This document shows, one piece after another, positions 35,758 through 48,200 of a stretch of DNA of 64,000 bases. The notes under the pieces were generated by a model that did no database searches, had not been told where the DNA came from, and worked only from the letters and a program-made list of their open reading frames with translations. Every line of letters starts with the position of its first letter. The stretch's first letter is position 1. The translations under genes and the position numbers were made by a program. The stretch is from Pseudoalteromonas luteoviolacea. Its GTDB lineage: Bacteria > Pseudomonadota > Gammaproteobacteria > Enterobacterales > Alteromonadaceae. Location: NCBI RefSeq assembly GCF_021654285.1, contig NZ_JAKFZS010000022.1, positions 1 through 64,000 of the forward strand, written 5' to 3'.

Positions 35758-38700
35758 CTAGCTGCCCAAGCCGAGTTTTTGCTGCAGCGCTTTGCGCTGC
35801 TCGGGCGATAACGTTGCCAGCTTTAATTGCGTCATGGCGATTTTTTCTAATTTTTGCGGATTGCTATGTTGTGCGCTTAACGCCGCTGCAAATTTCACTA
35901 TGGTGGCATTATCAAACACCAAGGTCGGTTCAACATCCATCAGCAGCTGCTGCTTGATGCGCGTCACCAGTTTAATGGCCGCCAGTGAATGACCACCAAG
36001 GTCAAAGAAACTTGCATCACAACTGACTTTGTCAACCTCAAGAATGTTTGCCAGCGCATCCGCTAACCATGTTTCTAATTGCGAGTTGGGCGCAACGTAG
36101 TGGTGGGTTTGTAATTTTGCAACGTCTGGCAGCTGGCTGCGATCAACCTTGCCATTCGCCAGCAGTGGCAACTGTTCAAGCGCCACAAAAAACTGTGGTA
36201 CCATGGCTTCAGGCAGCTGTTCACGCAAACTGGTTTGAAGATATTGGTTCACATCACCAGTCAGTAAGCCCAAAGCTGCCTCGCCTTGATAGTTGAATCC
36301 TGTCAGATAAGCCACTAACGCGGTTTGACCAGCCACTTTATGGGCGGTGACATAACAGCCTACCGAAGTAAGACAGCGACTGACAGCAGCGGCAACATCA
36401 TTGGGCTCAACACGGAAGCCGCGAATTTGCACCTGATCATCCTTACGGCCAGATAAGCTGATGCTGCCATCAGGCATATATCTGGCAACGTCACCTGTAG
36501 GATAAAGGCGCGGTGCCCACTGACTGTCAGTGATAAAGCCTTCGTGTTCCCCTTTACCAAGATAACCACGGGCCAACTGTGTGCCCGCAATATGTAACTC
36601 ACCTTGCTCACCCATGGCACAAAGCGCGCCTTGCTCATTCAGAATGTAAATCGAGGTACCTGCAAACGCCTTACTCAACTTGGCAACAGTGCCAGCAAAA
36701 CTGGTTAAGTCATGATATTGGTGAGACAACACACCGACGGTCGCCTCGGTTGGACCATAGTGATTAAAAACTTGCGTGCTTGGACTCAGTTGATGAATTT
36801 TTTGTAGTAAAGTCGGCGCACTCGCCTCTCCACCTAAAATTAACTTTTGCGGCAGTGCTTTGGGTTCAGCTTCCAATAACGCTTGCAGATGTGAAGGCAC
36901 AATTTTCACCACCTCAACCTGATGCGCTGTGACAAATTGCGCAAAGGCCTGTCCTTCTCTCACCGCTTGCTCAGGCGCGACGATAAGGCTGCCCCCATTA
37001 TAAAAAGCGTTAAACAAACAGGTGTTACCAATGTCCGCCGCCACGGTGGAGGTCAAGCCATAACGCTCAGCCCCCAAGTTAAGTGCCTCACTGGAACCAA
37101 AGCAATAATGGGCCAATTGGCCATGCTCAATCACCACGCCTTTGGGGGTGCCCGTCGAGCCTGAAGTAAACAACACATAAGCTGCTTGCTGAGCATTAGG
37201 TAAAGCAATGCTGTCCACGGTCGTCAGTTGCTCAGCCTCACTGAGTAATGCCGCTAAACCTAAAGCATGGTCACTGCCTTGCTCACTAATATGGCACGAG
37301 GCGCCCGCCGCAGAGATGATCTGTGCTTGGCGTGCTTCGGGCCACACCGGATCAACAGGGCAATAAGCCGCGCCCAAACGTTGAATGGCTAAAATCACCA
37401 AAACTTGCTCAAAACTGCGTGGCAAAGCCACAGTGACGATGTCATTACTGACTACGCCATTACTTTTCAGTACCTGAGCGATGCGCAACAAACGGTTATC
37501 TAGTGCTGCGTAATCAAGGCTTTGCTGCCCATCGGTCAGTGCCAATACACTATTTTGCTGCGCAAACTGCGTGATTTTATCAAATAACAAAGGCACATCA
37601 GTGGCTGGACGATTGAGTCCCAAATGGCGCTGTTGCTCTTGCTCAGTGGCAATGGACAGTGCACTAATTGGCGTGTGAAGCTGGTTATCTAATTGCATCA
37701 ACAAGTGTTGATATTGCGCGAGCAGGGCCTGCACAGCATCCGCACTGTAGGCTCGACTATCATGACGCAGTGTGAGTATCGCCTCATCTTCTTGCAGCAC
37801 ACACATTAAATGCAGCTCACTGCCATCATCTAGGCGCAGCAGCTGACCCTGCACCTCTCCATGCCATACCTGCATCAGGCAACTCGGCGCAGTGTTTATG
37901 CCATATTCGGCGAGGCCAGCAAAGGACTCAGCCCATTCAACATGCTGCTCATTTTGGAAGTCGAAGTGAGTCAACCAAGCACTGAGCGTGTGTGTGGGGT
38001 TTACTTCAATGGCCAGCGGCAAATGCAATTGATACACACCCAGTGCACCTTCAAGCTCTTCGCTGATCTGTCTGGCATCGTAACCACAACCGGCGACAAA
38101 GCCCTTATTTTGACTGATCCTAGCGAGCAATAACCACCATGTTGCCTGCAATATGACATCAGCGTCCAATTCAAGTTGCTCGGCCAAGTTATCAATGCGC
38201 TGCAATAACGATGAGTCCAAAGTGTACGTCTGACTTTGCTGTGCTTGCCTATCGTTGACCTCAGGCGCTTTGCGATAAGGTAATTGAAAGTGCTTATCAA
38301 GCTGCTGTAATTTGCTGCCCACTTGCTGCCAGTAAGCCGCCCCTTGAGCCGCTTCTGGCGCAGAATTTGTCTCTGTCACCCAGGCTAAAAAGTCCGGGTA
38401 TTGGATCACCTCATCATCACACTCTGTGCCATGCACTAATCCATCAATATATTCATAAACACTGGCAATATCTAAGGCCAGCGCATTGGCATGGACCAAT
38501 AAATAAGCTTGTTGCTGAGCCTCAAAGTGACTTAATTGAATAGTGTGTCCCTGCGCTGCATTTAAAGTCACGGGAATAAGCTTGGCGCGTTCCACCGCCG
38601 TTAAGTCCGCAGCACTGTCTAGTGTTTCACAAACGGATGTAGCAGGTTCGGCAGGCATCTGATGGATCTCGTCTTGCCCCTCGATGTGCACAAATGCAAA

Positions 38701-38892
38701 CTGCAAAATCAGCTGTTGCTGAGCAATCTCTGTCGCTCGCTGGTTTATCACTGACACGCTTAAATCTGACGCGATCGGCACCAATACACTGTGCACTGCA
38801 GGTGTACTGTTTTCATGTGTTGATAGGTGTTGTTTTTGTTGAACACTCAGGCCAAGGCCCTGCGGATATGCATCAATATGCTTTTGCATCAT
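35758..38892 (-). CDS. NRPS module: interface-A(Asp)-PCP
   Basis: The start is placed at the ATG of MMQKHIDAYPQG: AAGAGA lies eight bases before, and this aligns with the start of the last NRPS protein (MITEYIEEYQQG). Upstream in-frame starts (to 38934) lack ribosome sites. 1044 residues. Residues about 1-430 are an interface domain with no catalytic His pair (site reads VHANALALDIAS). The adenylation domain (core near 578) has pocket DITKIGHVG, an Asp code. The PCP Ser is in LGGHSLAAI near 967. The condensation domain for this residue is at the C-terminal end of the large upstream NRPS. The protein has no hydroxylase of its own; the oxygenase fused to the next protein probably serves it in trans. 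Confidence 0.9.
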   Translation of the reverse strand: MMQKHIDAYPQGLGLSVQQKQHLSTHENSTPAVHSVLVPIASDLSVSVINQRATEIAQQQLILQFAFVHIEGQDEIHQMPAEPATSVCETLDSAADLTAVERAKLIPVTLNAAQGHTIQLSHFEAQQQAYLLVHANALALDIASVYEYIDGLVHGTECDDEVIQYPDFLAWVTETNSAPEAAQGAAYWQQVGSKLQQLDKHFQLPYRKAPEVNDRQAQQSQTYTLDSSLLQRIDNLAEQLELDADVILQATWWLLLARISQNKGFVAGCGYDARQISEELEGALGVYQLHLPLAIEVNPTHTLSAWLTHFDFQNEQHVEWAESFAGLAEYGINTAPSCLMQVWHGEVQGQLLRLDDGSELHLMCVLQEDEAILTLRHDSRAYSADAVQALLAQYQHLLMQLDNQLHTPISALSIATEQEQQRHLGLNRPATDVPLLFDKITQFAQQNSVLALTDGQQSLDYAALDNRLLRIAQVLKSNGVVSNDIVTVALPRSFEQVLVILAIQRLGAAYCPVDPVWPEARQAQIISAAGASCHISEQGSDHALGLAALLSEAEQLTTVDSIALPNAQQAAYVLFTSGSTGTPKGVVIEHGQLAHYCFGSSEALNLGAERYGLTSTVAADIGNTCLFNAFYNGGSLIVAPEQAVREGQAFAQFVTAHQVEVVKIVPSHLQALLEAEPKALPQKLILGGEASAPTLLQKIHQLSPSTQVFNHYGPTEATVGVLSHQYHDLTSFAGTVAKLSKAFAGTSIYILNEQGALCAMGEQGELHIAGTQLARGYLGKGEHEGFITDSQWAPRLYPTGDVARYMPDGSISLSGRKDDQVQIRGFRVEPNDVAAAVSRCLTSVGCYVTAHKVAGQTALVAYLTGFNYQGEAALGLLTGDVNQYLQTSLREQLPEAMVPQFFVALEQLPLLANGKVDRSQLPDVAKLQTHHYVAPNSQLETWLADALANILEVDKVSCDASFFDLGGHSLAAIKLVTRIKQQLLMDVEPTLVFDNATIVKFAAALSAQHSNPQKLEKIAMTQLKLATLSPEQRKALQQKLGLGS

Positions 38893-39082
38893 GCCAAATG
38901 TCTCTTGCAGTAAAGTTGGAGCCATTTGGCACACAGGGTTGCATCCAAACAGCCCATTATGAATTAACCAATAATGTGCTTACCCTAGGTGTTTTCAGCC
39001 ATTCACGTTGGCATAAACAGTGCGTTTCACAGCACCTTGCATTGGGCATTGTTTACCCACACGCTAGGGATGTCTTTTAATG

Positions 39083-39106
39083 ACGAGCAAGGTCGGATTT
39101 TTTTTA
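39083..39106 (-). promoter_or_regulatory. Candidate PvdS-type promoter before the 1044-residue NRPS gene
   Basis: On the minus strand: TAAAA, 16 bases, CGT, then C; one mismatch. It lies just after the terminator of the upstream NRPS gene, where a new promoter is needed. The leader to the NRPS start would be long (about 160-190 bases). Confidence 0.5.
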
Positions 39107-39161
39107 AGGAAAACACGCAAGAATCTGGCTTTACCCGCCAAAGCGCTGGCCAGAAAATGAA

Positions 39162-39192
39162 AAAGCCAAGATCACATGGCGACCTTGGCTTT
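39162..39192 (-). terminator. Terminator of the large NRPS gene
   Basis: On the minus strand, AAAGCCAAG-(13 bases)-CTTGGCTTTTT begins about 22 bases after the stop codon. A long stem ending in a T run is the expected intrinsic terminator. Confidence 0.75.
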
Positions 39193-39214
39193 AGGGTGAC
39201 GTTAAAAAATCAGC

Positions 39215-42200
39215 TTACTTTTTCAATTTACCAAACTTGGCAGACTTGCGTTTTTTAGCGCCACTACTGCGTTTAGGCTTAGGTAAAGCTTGTTCAGGAT
39301 GGACAGCCAAAGTATCCAACAGACTCAACCACTGAGTGACCAAGGTCGCCATTTTATCTTTCAGGTAGAGATCTGTTTTAAATACCAAATTACCACTGAA
39401 CCCAGTTTCACTCGGCTCAATGAAGATGCCTGAGTCAAACTTACTGCTCACTTCACCACTTGGCAGCTCGGTGATCTCCATGCCGTCAACCGGCCAGCGT
39501 GGCTGTGGTGTATTTTGCATCACAAACAACTGCTGGAAGATTGGCGAGGTGCCCGCTTGACGCGGTGTATCCACCAATTGCATGATCCGCTCAAGCGTCA
39601 GCAGCTGGTGATCTTGCACCGCTAAAAATTGCTGCTGAACCTGCTTTGCCAAACTGATAAGACTCTCATCTGCGCTGACTTTTACGCGCAGTGGCATCAC
39701 CTTAATGAAATAGCCAATTAATGGCTCCAGCGAAAGCGTTTCTCGACCTGCCATAGGTGTGCCTACTACTAAGTCTTGCTGCCCCGTTTGCTGGCTCAAA
39801 AATGCCATATAACTGGCTTTTAACAAGGCAAATAAGGAAACCTGATGCGCCTCGCTCAATGCTTGCAATTGCGCCGCTGTATCAGCTTGAATATCAAACC
39901 TTACCTGCTCGCCTTGGCTGCTCGGTTTGTCAGGACGCGGGAAATGCAGCGGTAACGTGGTGATCTGAGGCGCCGCCTCAAGCTGCTGCTGCCAGAATGT
40001 ATGGTTTTGAGCCCCCTCTTCGGAGGCTAAACGGGCATTTTGCCAGTGCGCATAATCTGCATATTGCACCTCTAGCGGCGCCATCGCTTCGACTAGACTA
40101 CCGTCGCCAAGCTGCTCAGCATAAAACACGCCAAGCTCTTGCACCAAGTTGGCAATTGACCACCCATCACTGACGATGTGATGCATACTGACCAATAATT
40201 GATAGCTATCTGCACCCAGTTGCAGCACTTTGGCGCGCATCAATGGTGCGGTACTTAAATCAAAACCTTGCTGCTCAAAGTCACGGCGCATTTGCATCGC
40301 CGTTTGCGCACATTCAACCTGCTCAACAGCAATGGTAAAGTTCACATTTTCAAGCACTTCACTGCGCGGCTCGCCCTCAACATTCACAAAGCGAGTACGC
40401 AGCACCTCATGCCGAGCAAGTAACTGGTTAAATGCCAGCTCAAGAGCCTGAATGTCTAGTTCACCACTGAGAGATACGCCCCCAGCGATGTTATACGCAG
40501 CTTTATCCGCTGCATCACTCATTTTGTCCGTCAGCCACAAGCTTTGCTGCGCCGCAGACACTGGCATTAGCTCTGTGCGCTCAACAAGTACAAGTGCTAA
40601 GCGCGCTGGTCCCTGCTCCGACTGTGCAGTCAGCTGGGCTAAAGCCGCCAAATCTGGCGCATTGAAAATGTCTTTTACTTCAATACCGTAATCACCTAAT
40701 TGGTTAATTCTAGGCACCAAACGCAGAGCACTGATAGAGTCCCCGCCCAATGCGAAGAAGTTATCGTGTCGACTCACTTGCGGGGCATGTAACAGTGATT
40801 GCCAAATCTGTGCTATCTGCTGCTCAAGGCCCGCTTGTGGCGGCACACATGCACCTTGTTCTGATACCAATGTGAGTACCGGTAAGCGTTTACGATCCAC
40901 CTTGCCATTTTGATTGAGCGGTAACTGCGTCACAATCTCAATGGCTTGTGGGATCATGTACTCAGGTAGGTGCTCACGCAGCGCAACTTGCAGCGCACTG
41001 CCAGTCAGCTTGTCACTGACTGCAAATGCCACTAACACAGGTTGCTCCTGCTGGCTTTGCACCAAAACAACCGCCTGTGCCACGCCATCGAGCGCGCTGA
41101 GCTGCGCTTCAATTTCACCCAGCTCAATACGATGACCACGAATTTTAATCTGATCGTCAACACGGCCTAAGTATTCCAGCTGTGCCTGCGCATTCCAGCG
41201 CACTAAATCACCGGTGCGATAAAGTCGCGTGCCATTGTCGCTAAACGGGTTCGCCACAAAGCGCTCGGCGGTTAAATCCGCTTGCTGCACATAACCTTCC
41301 GCTAAACAGCTGCCGCCGATATACAGCTCACCCACAGCACCCTGTGGCAACAAGTTCAAGTCGCTATCTAACACATAGACGTTGCGATTGCCGACCGGCT
41401 TACCGATGGGGACGTAACGACCATCAACAGAAGACTTGGCATCACCCAGCCACAGCGTGGGTGTGACCACGGCTTCGGTTGGACCATAGGCATTAACAAA
41501 CTGTGCTTGTGGCAAGCTTTGCTGAGCTAAATTAAAGTCACCTTGGTGCCAGCCTTCACCGCCGACAATACAAAGGCGCACTGAGTCCAGTTTTGGCACA
41601 TGACGCAAATACGCAGGCGGTAAGTCCACCACGGTGACTTGCTCAGCCTCCACGTACTCAACAAGTGTATCTGGGCCCATAGATTTCGGGTCAACCACAC
41701 TCAATTGCGCGCCACTTAGCAGTGGCATTAACAGCTGTTCCAGCGCCGCATCAAAGCCCATTGAGGCAAAGAGCAAAGCGTGATCGCCTTCTTGATAGTG
41801 ATAATACTGCTGCATGGCATAGCAATGATCTGCCAGCGCCTGATGAGAAACAGCCACGCCTTTTGGTAACCCGGTCGAGCCCGATGTGAAAATCATATAA
41901 GCCATTTGCTGGGGTAAAATAGTGTTGCTGAGTGCCGTTGTCGGATACACACTGAGCTTAGACTCATCCAGTGTATGGATAGGCACCCCCTTCAATTCAC
42001 TAGCTATATCATCACTCAACAATAAATCGGCACCACTTTGCTGTGCAATGTATTGCTGACGTTCAAGAGGCAAACTTGGGTCAATCGGCACGTATGTCGC
42101 ACCGGACTTCAACACAGCTAAGGCTGCAACCACCATGTCAATGCCACGAGCAAAACGCACTGCCACCACCGGGTGAGATTGTGCACACAGGTAATGTGCC

Positions 42201-45200
42201 AAACGATCACTTTGCGCTGCGATCTGCTGATAGCTCAATGCCGTGTCGGCAAATTTCAGTGCAGTATTGTGCGGGTATTGTTTTGCCATCGCGCTTAATT
42301 GCGACGTCACCAAATTCGCCGCAATATGTGTTTGTCCCTGACTCAAGGCATGCAACTGCGCTTGCTGTTCTTCTGGGAGCAGCACAAGATCGGCAATGCA
42401 CTGTGATTGCGTATCAACTAACGCAGTCAATACCGCATTCAGTGCTTGGGCAAGCTCAGCTCGGCGCGCTGGACTGAAGCGCTCTTTGGCAAATTCAAAC
42501 TCAATATTGGTGAGCCCTTCGCTGTTTTCATAGCAGTTCAGCACCAATTCAAACTGGGCTTCGCTGGCAGCAATAGATACGGGGCTCACATCTAATTGGG
42601 GCAGAGCAAGCAGCGCTTCCCCATCAACGCGTTGATGGTTGATCATCACTTGGAACAACGGCTGTTCAAGGTCACGGTCTAAATCAAGGCTATCTAATAG
42701 TTGCTCAAATGGGAGATCTTGATGCGCTTGTGCGCCCAATAAGTGTGTTTTCACCTGCTCAAGCGCATCACTCAATAACACCTCCCCTGAAAGATGCGTG
42801 GTGATCACTTGGGTATTCACAAAGAAGCCAACCAGAGATTCAGTGCCCGCGTTATGACGGTTGGCAATCGGCATACCCACACGAATAGTTGATTGCCCGC
42901 TGTAGCGATGGAGCAACACCTTCAGTGCTGTCATCAAGACATTAAACAAGCTGGTGTTGTTGGCTCTAGCATAGTCAGCCAAGGCTGTTTTTAGTGCATC
43001 ACCGAGCTGAATTTGCTCTGTAATCGCTTGATAGCTACTTTGCTGCGTCGCTATATCGCTTGGCAGACGCAGCGCAGATAAATCATCACCAATGGCACTA
43101 TGCCAATAACTGAGCTGCTCAGCTTTCACCTCGTCGTTTAACCAAGCCCGCTGCCACTGTGCATAATCACTATAGCGCACGCTTGCGGTGTCGATAGGTA
43201 GCACCTTATCCGAGAGCGCATCGCGATATGCCTTAGCAAAATCGTCAATAATGATCTGTAATGACCACGCGTCGGAGATAATGTGGTGCATCACAACCAC
43301 CAGTTCGTGCTGAGTATCACTGTGTTTTATCAGACCAACTCTGAACAGGTTGCCTTGGGTCAATACAAATGGCTGTGCCACAAAGTCGGCACGCCATGCA
43401 GTACTGTCCGCGCCATTGGAGGCATCAAACTCGTGATAGGCACATTGGCCAATCGGTGCGATATATTGCGATACCTGCGCGTCTTTATCTTCGACATACA
43501 CGGTACGCAGTGCATCATGTCGATTGCTGACAAAGTCCAACGCACTTTGCAGTACCTCTGTATTGAGCGTCCCTTGCAGCATCAAGCCGCCTTTAATGTG
43601 ATACGCACTGCTCTGTGGTGATAGCTTCCACAAGAACCACTGGCGCAGCTCGGCAAACGACAGTCCAGCGTACCTCTGTGCCTGACGCTGTAGCACCGGC
43701 TTGGCACTGGCTTCATTGCCATCAATCAGCGCCGCTAATTGGCCAAGATTGCCCGTACTCAGTAGCTGAGGGAGTTCAAAATGAAGCCCTGATTGCTTAC
43801 CTTGGCTCGCCACACTCAGTGCCTTAATAGAATCTCCACCTAGGGCAAAGAAGTTATCCTCTCGGCCCACTTGCTCTGCGCCTAATACTGATTGCCAAAT
43901 AGTGGCTAAGCGTGACTCAGTCTCTGTCTGCGGGGCAACGTACGCCTGTGTTTCTTGCCACTGTGGTGCTGGCAATGCTTTTCTATCGATTTTGCCATTG
44001 CTGTTATGCGGCATTTCATCCAACGTCATCACCAATGCAGGCACCATATAATCAGGTAGCCACTGGGCGATGGTGGTTTTAATCATTTCGCTATCGAGTG
44101 CTTTACCAGACACATAGCCCACCAGCTGTGTTGTGCCCGTGCTGTTGTCGTCAACGACCACCGCTTCACTGACTCCGCCACAGCGATACAGCTGCGCCTC
44201 AATGTCACCCAATTCAATACGGTAACCACGGATCTTCACCTGATGATCCGTACGGCCTAAATATTCAAGCTGACCAGCTTGGTTCCAGCGCACCAGATCG
44301 CCAGTGCGATATAAACGGCTACCATCATCCGCAAACGGGTTTGCCACAAAGCGCTCAGCGCTGAGGTCAGGACGAGATAAATAACCACGGGCAAGGCCAA
44401 GGCCAGCAATATAAAGCTCACCAGCCACCAGCTGTGGACACAGGTTTAATTGGTTGTCTAACACGTACAGTTGAGTATTTAAGGTGGCATCGCCTAAATG
44501 TACTGGCGCCTGTGTCACTTGGTAGCAACTTGACCAAATGGTGGTTTCGGTTGGGCCATACATGTTCCAAAGTTGAACGCCACTTTGTGCCAGATCCGCC
44601 ACCAACTCCGCAGGCAGGGCTTCACCGCCACACAGGGCCCGCTTGCCCTGCACTTGCGTTAATAAATCAAGCTCTAGCAAGCTGCGCCAACCTGCTGGGG
44701 TAGCTTGTATTAAGTCTTGCTCGGCCAGTAACGCAGCGCTCAGCGTCGAGGCATTTTGTGCCACTGTGACCGTACCACCACTTATCAGCGGTAGATAAAT
44801 TTCTAGCCCAGAGATATCGAATGACAACGAGGTTAATGCCAATGCATTAAGCGCACTCTCCAAGCCCAATTGCTGCTGCATACCTAGTAAGAAGTTAACT
44901 AGGTTGCCGTGACTGATCGCCACGCCTTTTGGCAAACCTGTGGAGCCTGAAGTATAAAGGGTGTACACCAATTGATGGTGATGGCGCTGCACATTAAGGT
45001 TGCCCTCGTCATATGATGTCAATGGCAGATCTGTGACATTTAAACAGGTCACATCTTCAGTAAAGGACACTTTAGAGTTGGTAAGTGCAAACTTTGCACC
45101 ACTGTGCTGACAAATATAATCGCGGCGCTCTTTAGGTAGCTCTACCGCGATCGGCACATACACGCCACCCGCTTTACTCACCGCCAGTATTGCGACAATC

Positions 45201-48200
45201 ATTTCAATACCGCGGGTCATGCTGACAGCCACTGGCATTTCTGTGCTCAGTCCTGCTGCAAGCAGCGCCTGCGCCAATTGATTTGCGCGACCACTCAGTG
45301 CGTCATAGCTGAGCTGCTCACCTTGCTCATTTTGCACCGCAATAGCTTGAGGCGTTTGCTTTGCCTGTGCTTCAAACATTGCCAATGCATCGCTGCTCGG
45401 CAGGGTTTGTGATTTACCAATGCCGAGCTGCTTCACTTGTGCTTGCGTAGCGTCGTCGAGCAACTGAATGTGCCCAAGAGGCTGTTCAACTTGTGTTTGC
45501 AGCGCCTCAAGTAGACGCGCCAAGTTATTTGCGAGATGCGCCACAAATTCAGTGCTCAAACGCCAACCTTGGTATGCAAAGTTAATGGTCAGCCCCTGCG
45601 CCGTTTCGACAAATACCGTCAGTGGATAGTTGGTTTCTTCACGATTCTCAACCAAAGAGAACTTTGCTCCGTCCAACTCATTGGCACCTAATGTCTCTGA
45701 AATTGGGTAGTTTTCAAAAATGAGTAAGCTGTCAAACAGACCTTGCTGAGCAAAGCTAACCTGTCCGTCCGCCAATTTTTGAATTTGATACAAAGGCGTG
45801 TGCTCAAATTCACGGCTTTGCATACTGCCTTGCTGGCAGGCTTTGAGCCACTGTCCCACAATCTGCTCATTGTCGAGGGTACTTATCACCGGCAATGTAT
45901 TGATAAACAAGCCGACCGTGCTGTCACTACCGACTAAATCAGCAGGTCGACCTGAGGTTGTTGCACCAAAGCACACCGCCGATTTATTTAACATGCGGCT
46001 CAGTAGCAATGACCACGCACCTTGCAGCACGGTATTAACCGTGATCTCTTGCTGCTGTGCAAAGGCTTGTAACTGCGCCGCTTGTGGTTCATCAAGCTGC
46101 AATGTGTGCTGCGCATACCCTAACTGGCTGTCCAAGGCATCGCGGTTTTGCAGTTCAGTCAGATAAGAGGCGTCGTTTAACTGTGCAAGTCGGCTTTGCC
46201 AATACGCATCGCCCGCCGCTTCATCTTGTTTGGCAAGATATGCCAAATAATCTTGATACTGACCACCGGGCTGCGGCAATGCTTGCCCTTGATACGCCAT
46301 CATGACTTCAGCCAGCACCGCGGTGCTGCTCCAGCCATCCAATAACATGTGATGGTAAGTCCAAATGAAGTGATGCTGTTGCGCCGATTGCTGTACCAAG
46401 GTGAACGACATTAAGCCCACCTCTTCGGTCACCGCAAAACCTGTATCTAAAATTGTTCGGGCCAGTTTATCGGTTGATTTTTCAGGCTCAGCTTGCCAAT
46501 CCAATTCATCAAATACGATTTGATGGTCGTGGATGACATACTGTAAAGGCTGTTGAGTCCCAGAGATAAAGCCTGTGCGCAAGGCATCATGTCGCGCCAC
46601 CACTTGCTGCCATGCTGCCTTAAAACGCGTGACATCCAAGCCGCTGATGTCCAGCCTTAATTGATTCAGATACGCAGCACTTTGCTCAATCATGGAGTGG
46701 AACATCATGCCTTGCTGCATCGCAGACAACGGATAAATGCTCGACACCGACGACGGGGCAATCGGCAGTGCATCTAGCTCATCTTGAGATAGGCTCAGCA
46801 ATGGCACATCCGCAGGTGTCAATCTCACTTCAGCCTCAAGGCAATGGTCAATGACTTCACTGAGTGCCTGCTCAAAGTACTGCGCAAATTCAGCCATGTC
46901 CGATGATAATAACCGTGCACCACTGTAGCTGATGGCCAACTGTAACTGGCTGTTTTGGATAGCGCCATTAATTGCAATGTCGGCGCTGAGCGGGTTTTGT
47001 GCAGCAATGCTGCTGCCGACGCCGTCTGTATTCATCTGCCAATCGGCTAACTGCGCATTGCTGTTGGCATCTAGCTGACCTAGATAATTAAATTCAATTT
47101 GCGGCTTACGCTCTGTGCGCAGCGCCTGCTGCTGTGCTTCGCTGCCATAATATTTAAATGCGCCATACCCGATACCTTTATTAGGGAGCGCACGCAAGCG
47201 CTCCTTGGTGCTGATAATGGTCTGTGCCAAATCGTCACCATCACTTAACTTCACCGGATACAGTGACGTGAACCAACCCACTGTGCGGCTTAAATCCAAT
47301 TGTGACTGCCACGGTTCACGGCCATGCCCTTCTAAGAATACCTGTGCGTCTTTGCTGCCTGTCCACTGCTTCAATGCCACACTCAAAGCAGCCAACAGCA
47401 GTTCATCAATATGTGTACGATATGGGCGTGATGCCTGTGATAACAAGGCCTGAGTATGCGACTCGCTCAACTTAATTTGCAAAGTTTGTGCGCTTGCGAT
47501 GGTCGCATCGCCCTCTGCCACATAGTTAGGTAATTCAAGGGCATCACACTGCTGGTTTTGCCACAGGGCAAACTCATTGGCGTGAGCACTTGGGTAGGCT
47601 TGCAACTGCTGCGCCCAATATTGATAGCTGTGGCTTTTTGGTGGAAGTGCAGCTGCCTTGCCCGCGGTAGCCAGTTCAATGCCTTGCAATAAGTCATCCA
47701 CTAAAATGCGCCAAGAGACACCATCAATCACCAAGTGATGGGCAATTAAGATCAAGGCTTGTCGGCTTTCACTGTGGACATATAAAACCCGCAGCGAGTC
47801 AGCGCGCTGAATGCTTAAACTGGCTTGTGCCTGCTCAGCGGCATTGAGCAAATACGTATCAAATTCGCTGTCTGTGGTTTGCTGATACCAAACCACTTCG
47901 CGGTAATTCGCTTCATCGTACTCACGATACGCTTGTTGCCATGACCCTTGCTGTTGAAATTGCAGACGCAAGCTATCGTGATGCTTGATCAGCATTTGTA
48001 CACTGTCATTCAACTGTGCCAAGCCAATAGGCGCTGGTGGCGTTAAACGAATAGCTTGGTTCCAATGATCAATCTGGCTGGGCTGTCTGGCAAAAAACGT
48101 ATGCTGAATCGGCAGTAATGGCGCATCGCCGCTCACCACTTGCGGGATTTTATCTGCGTCGCTCAACTCACTCAGCGCTTTGGCTAACTGGGCAATGGTC

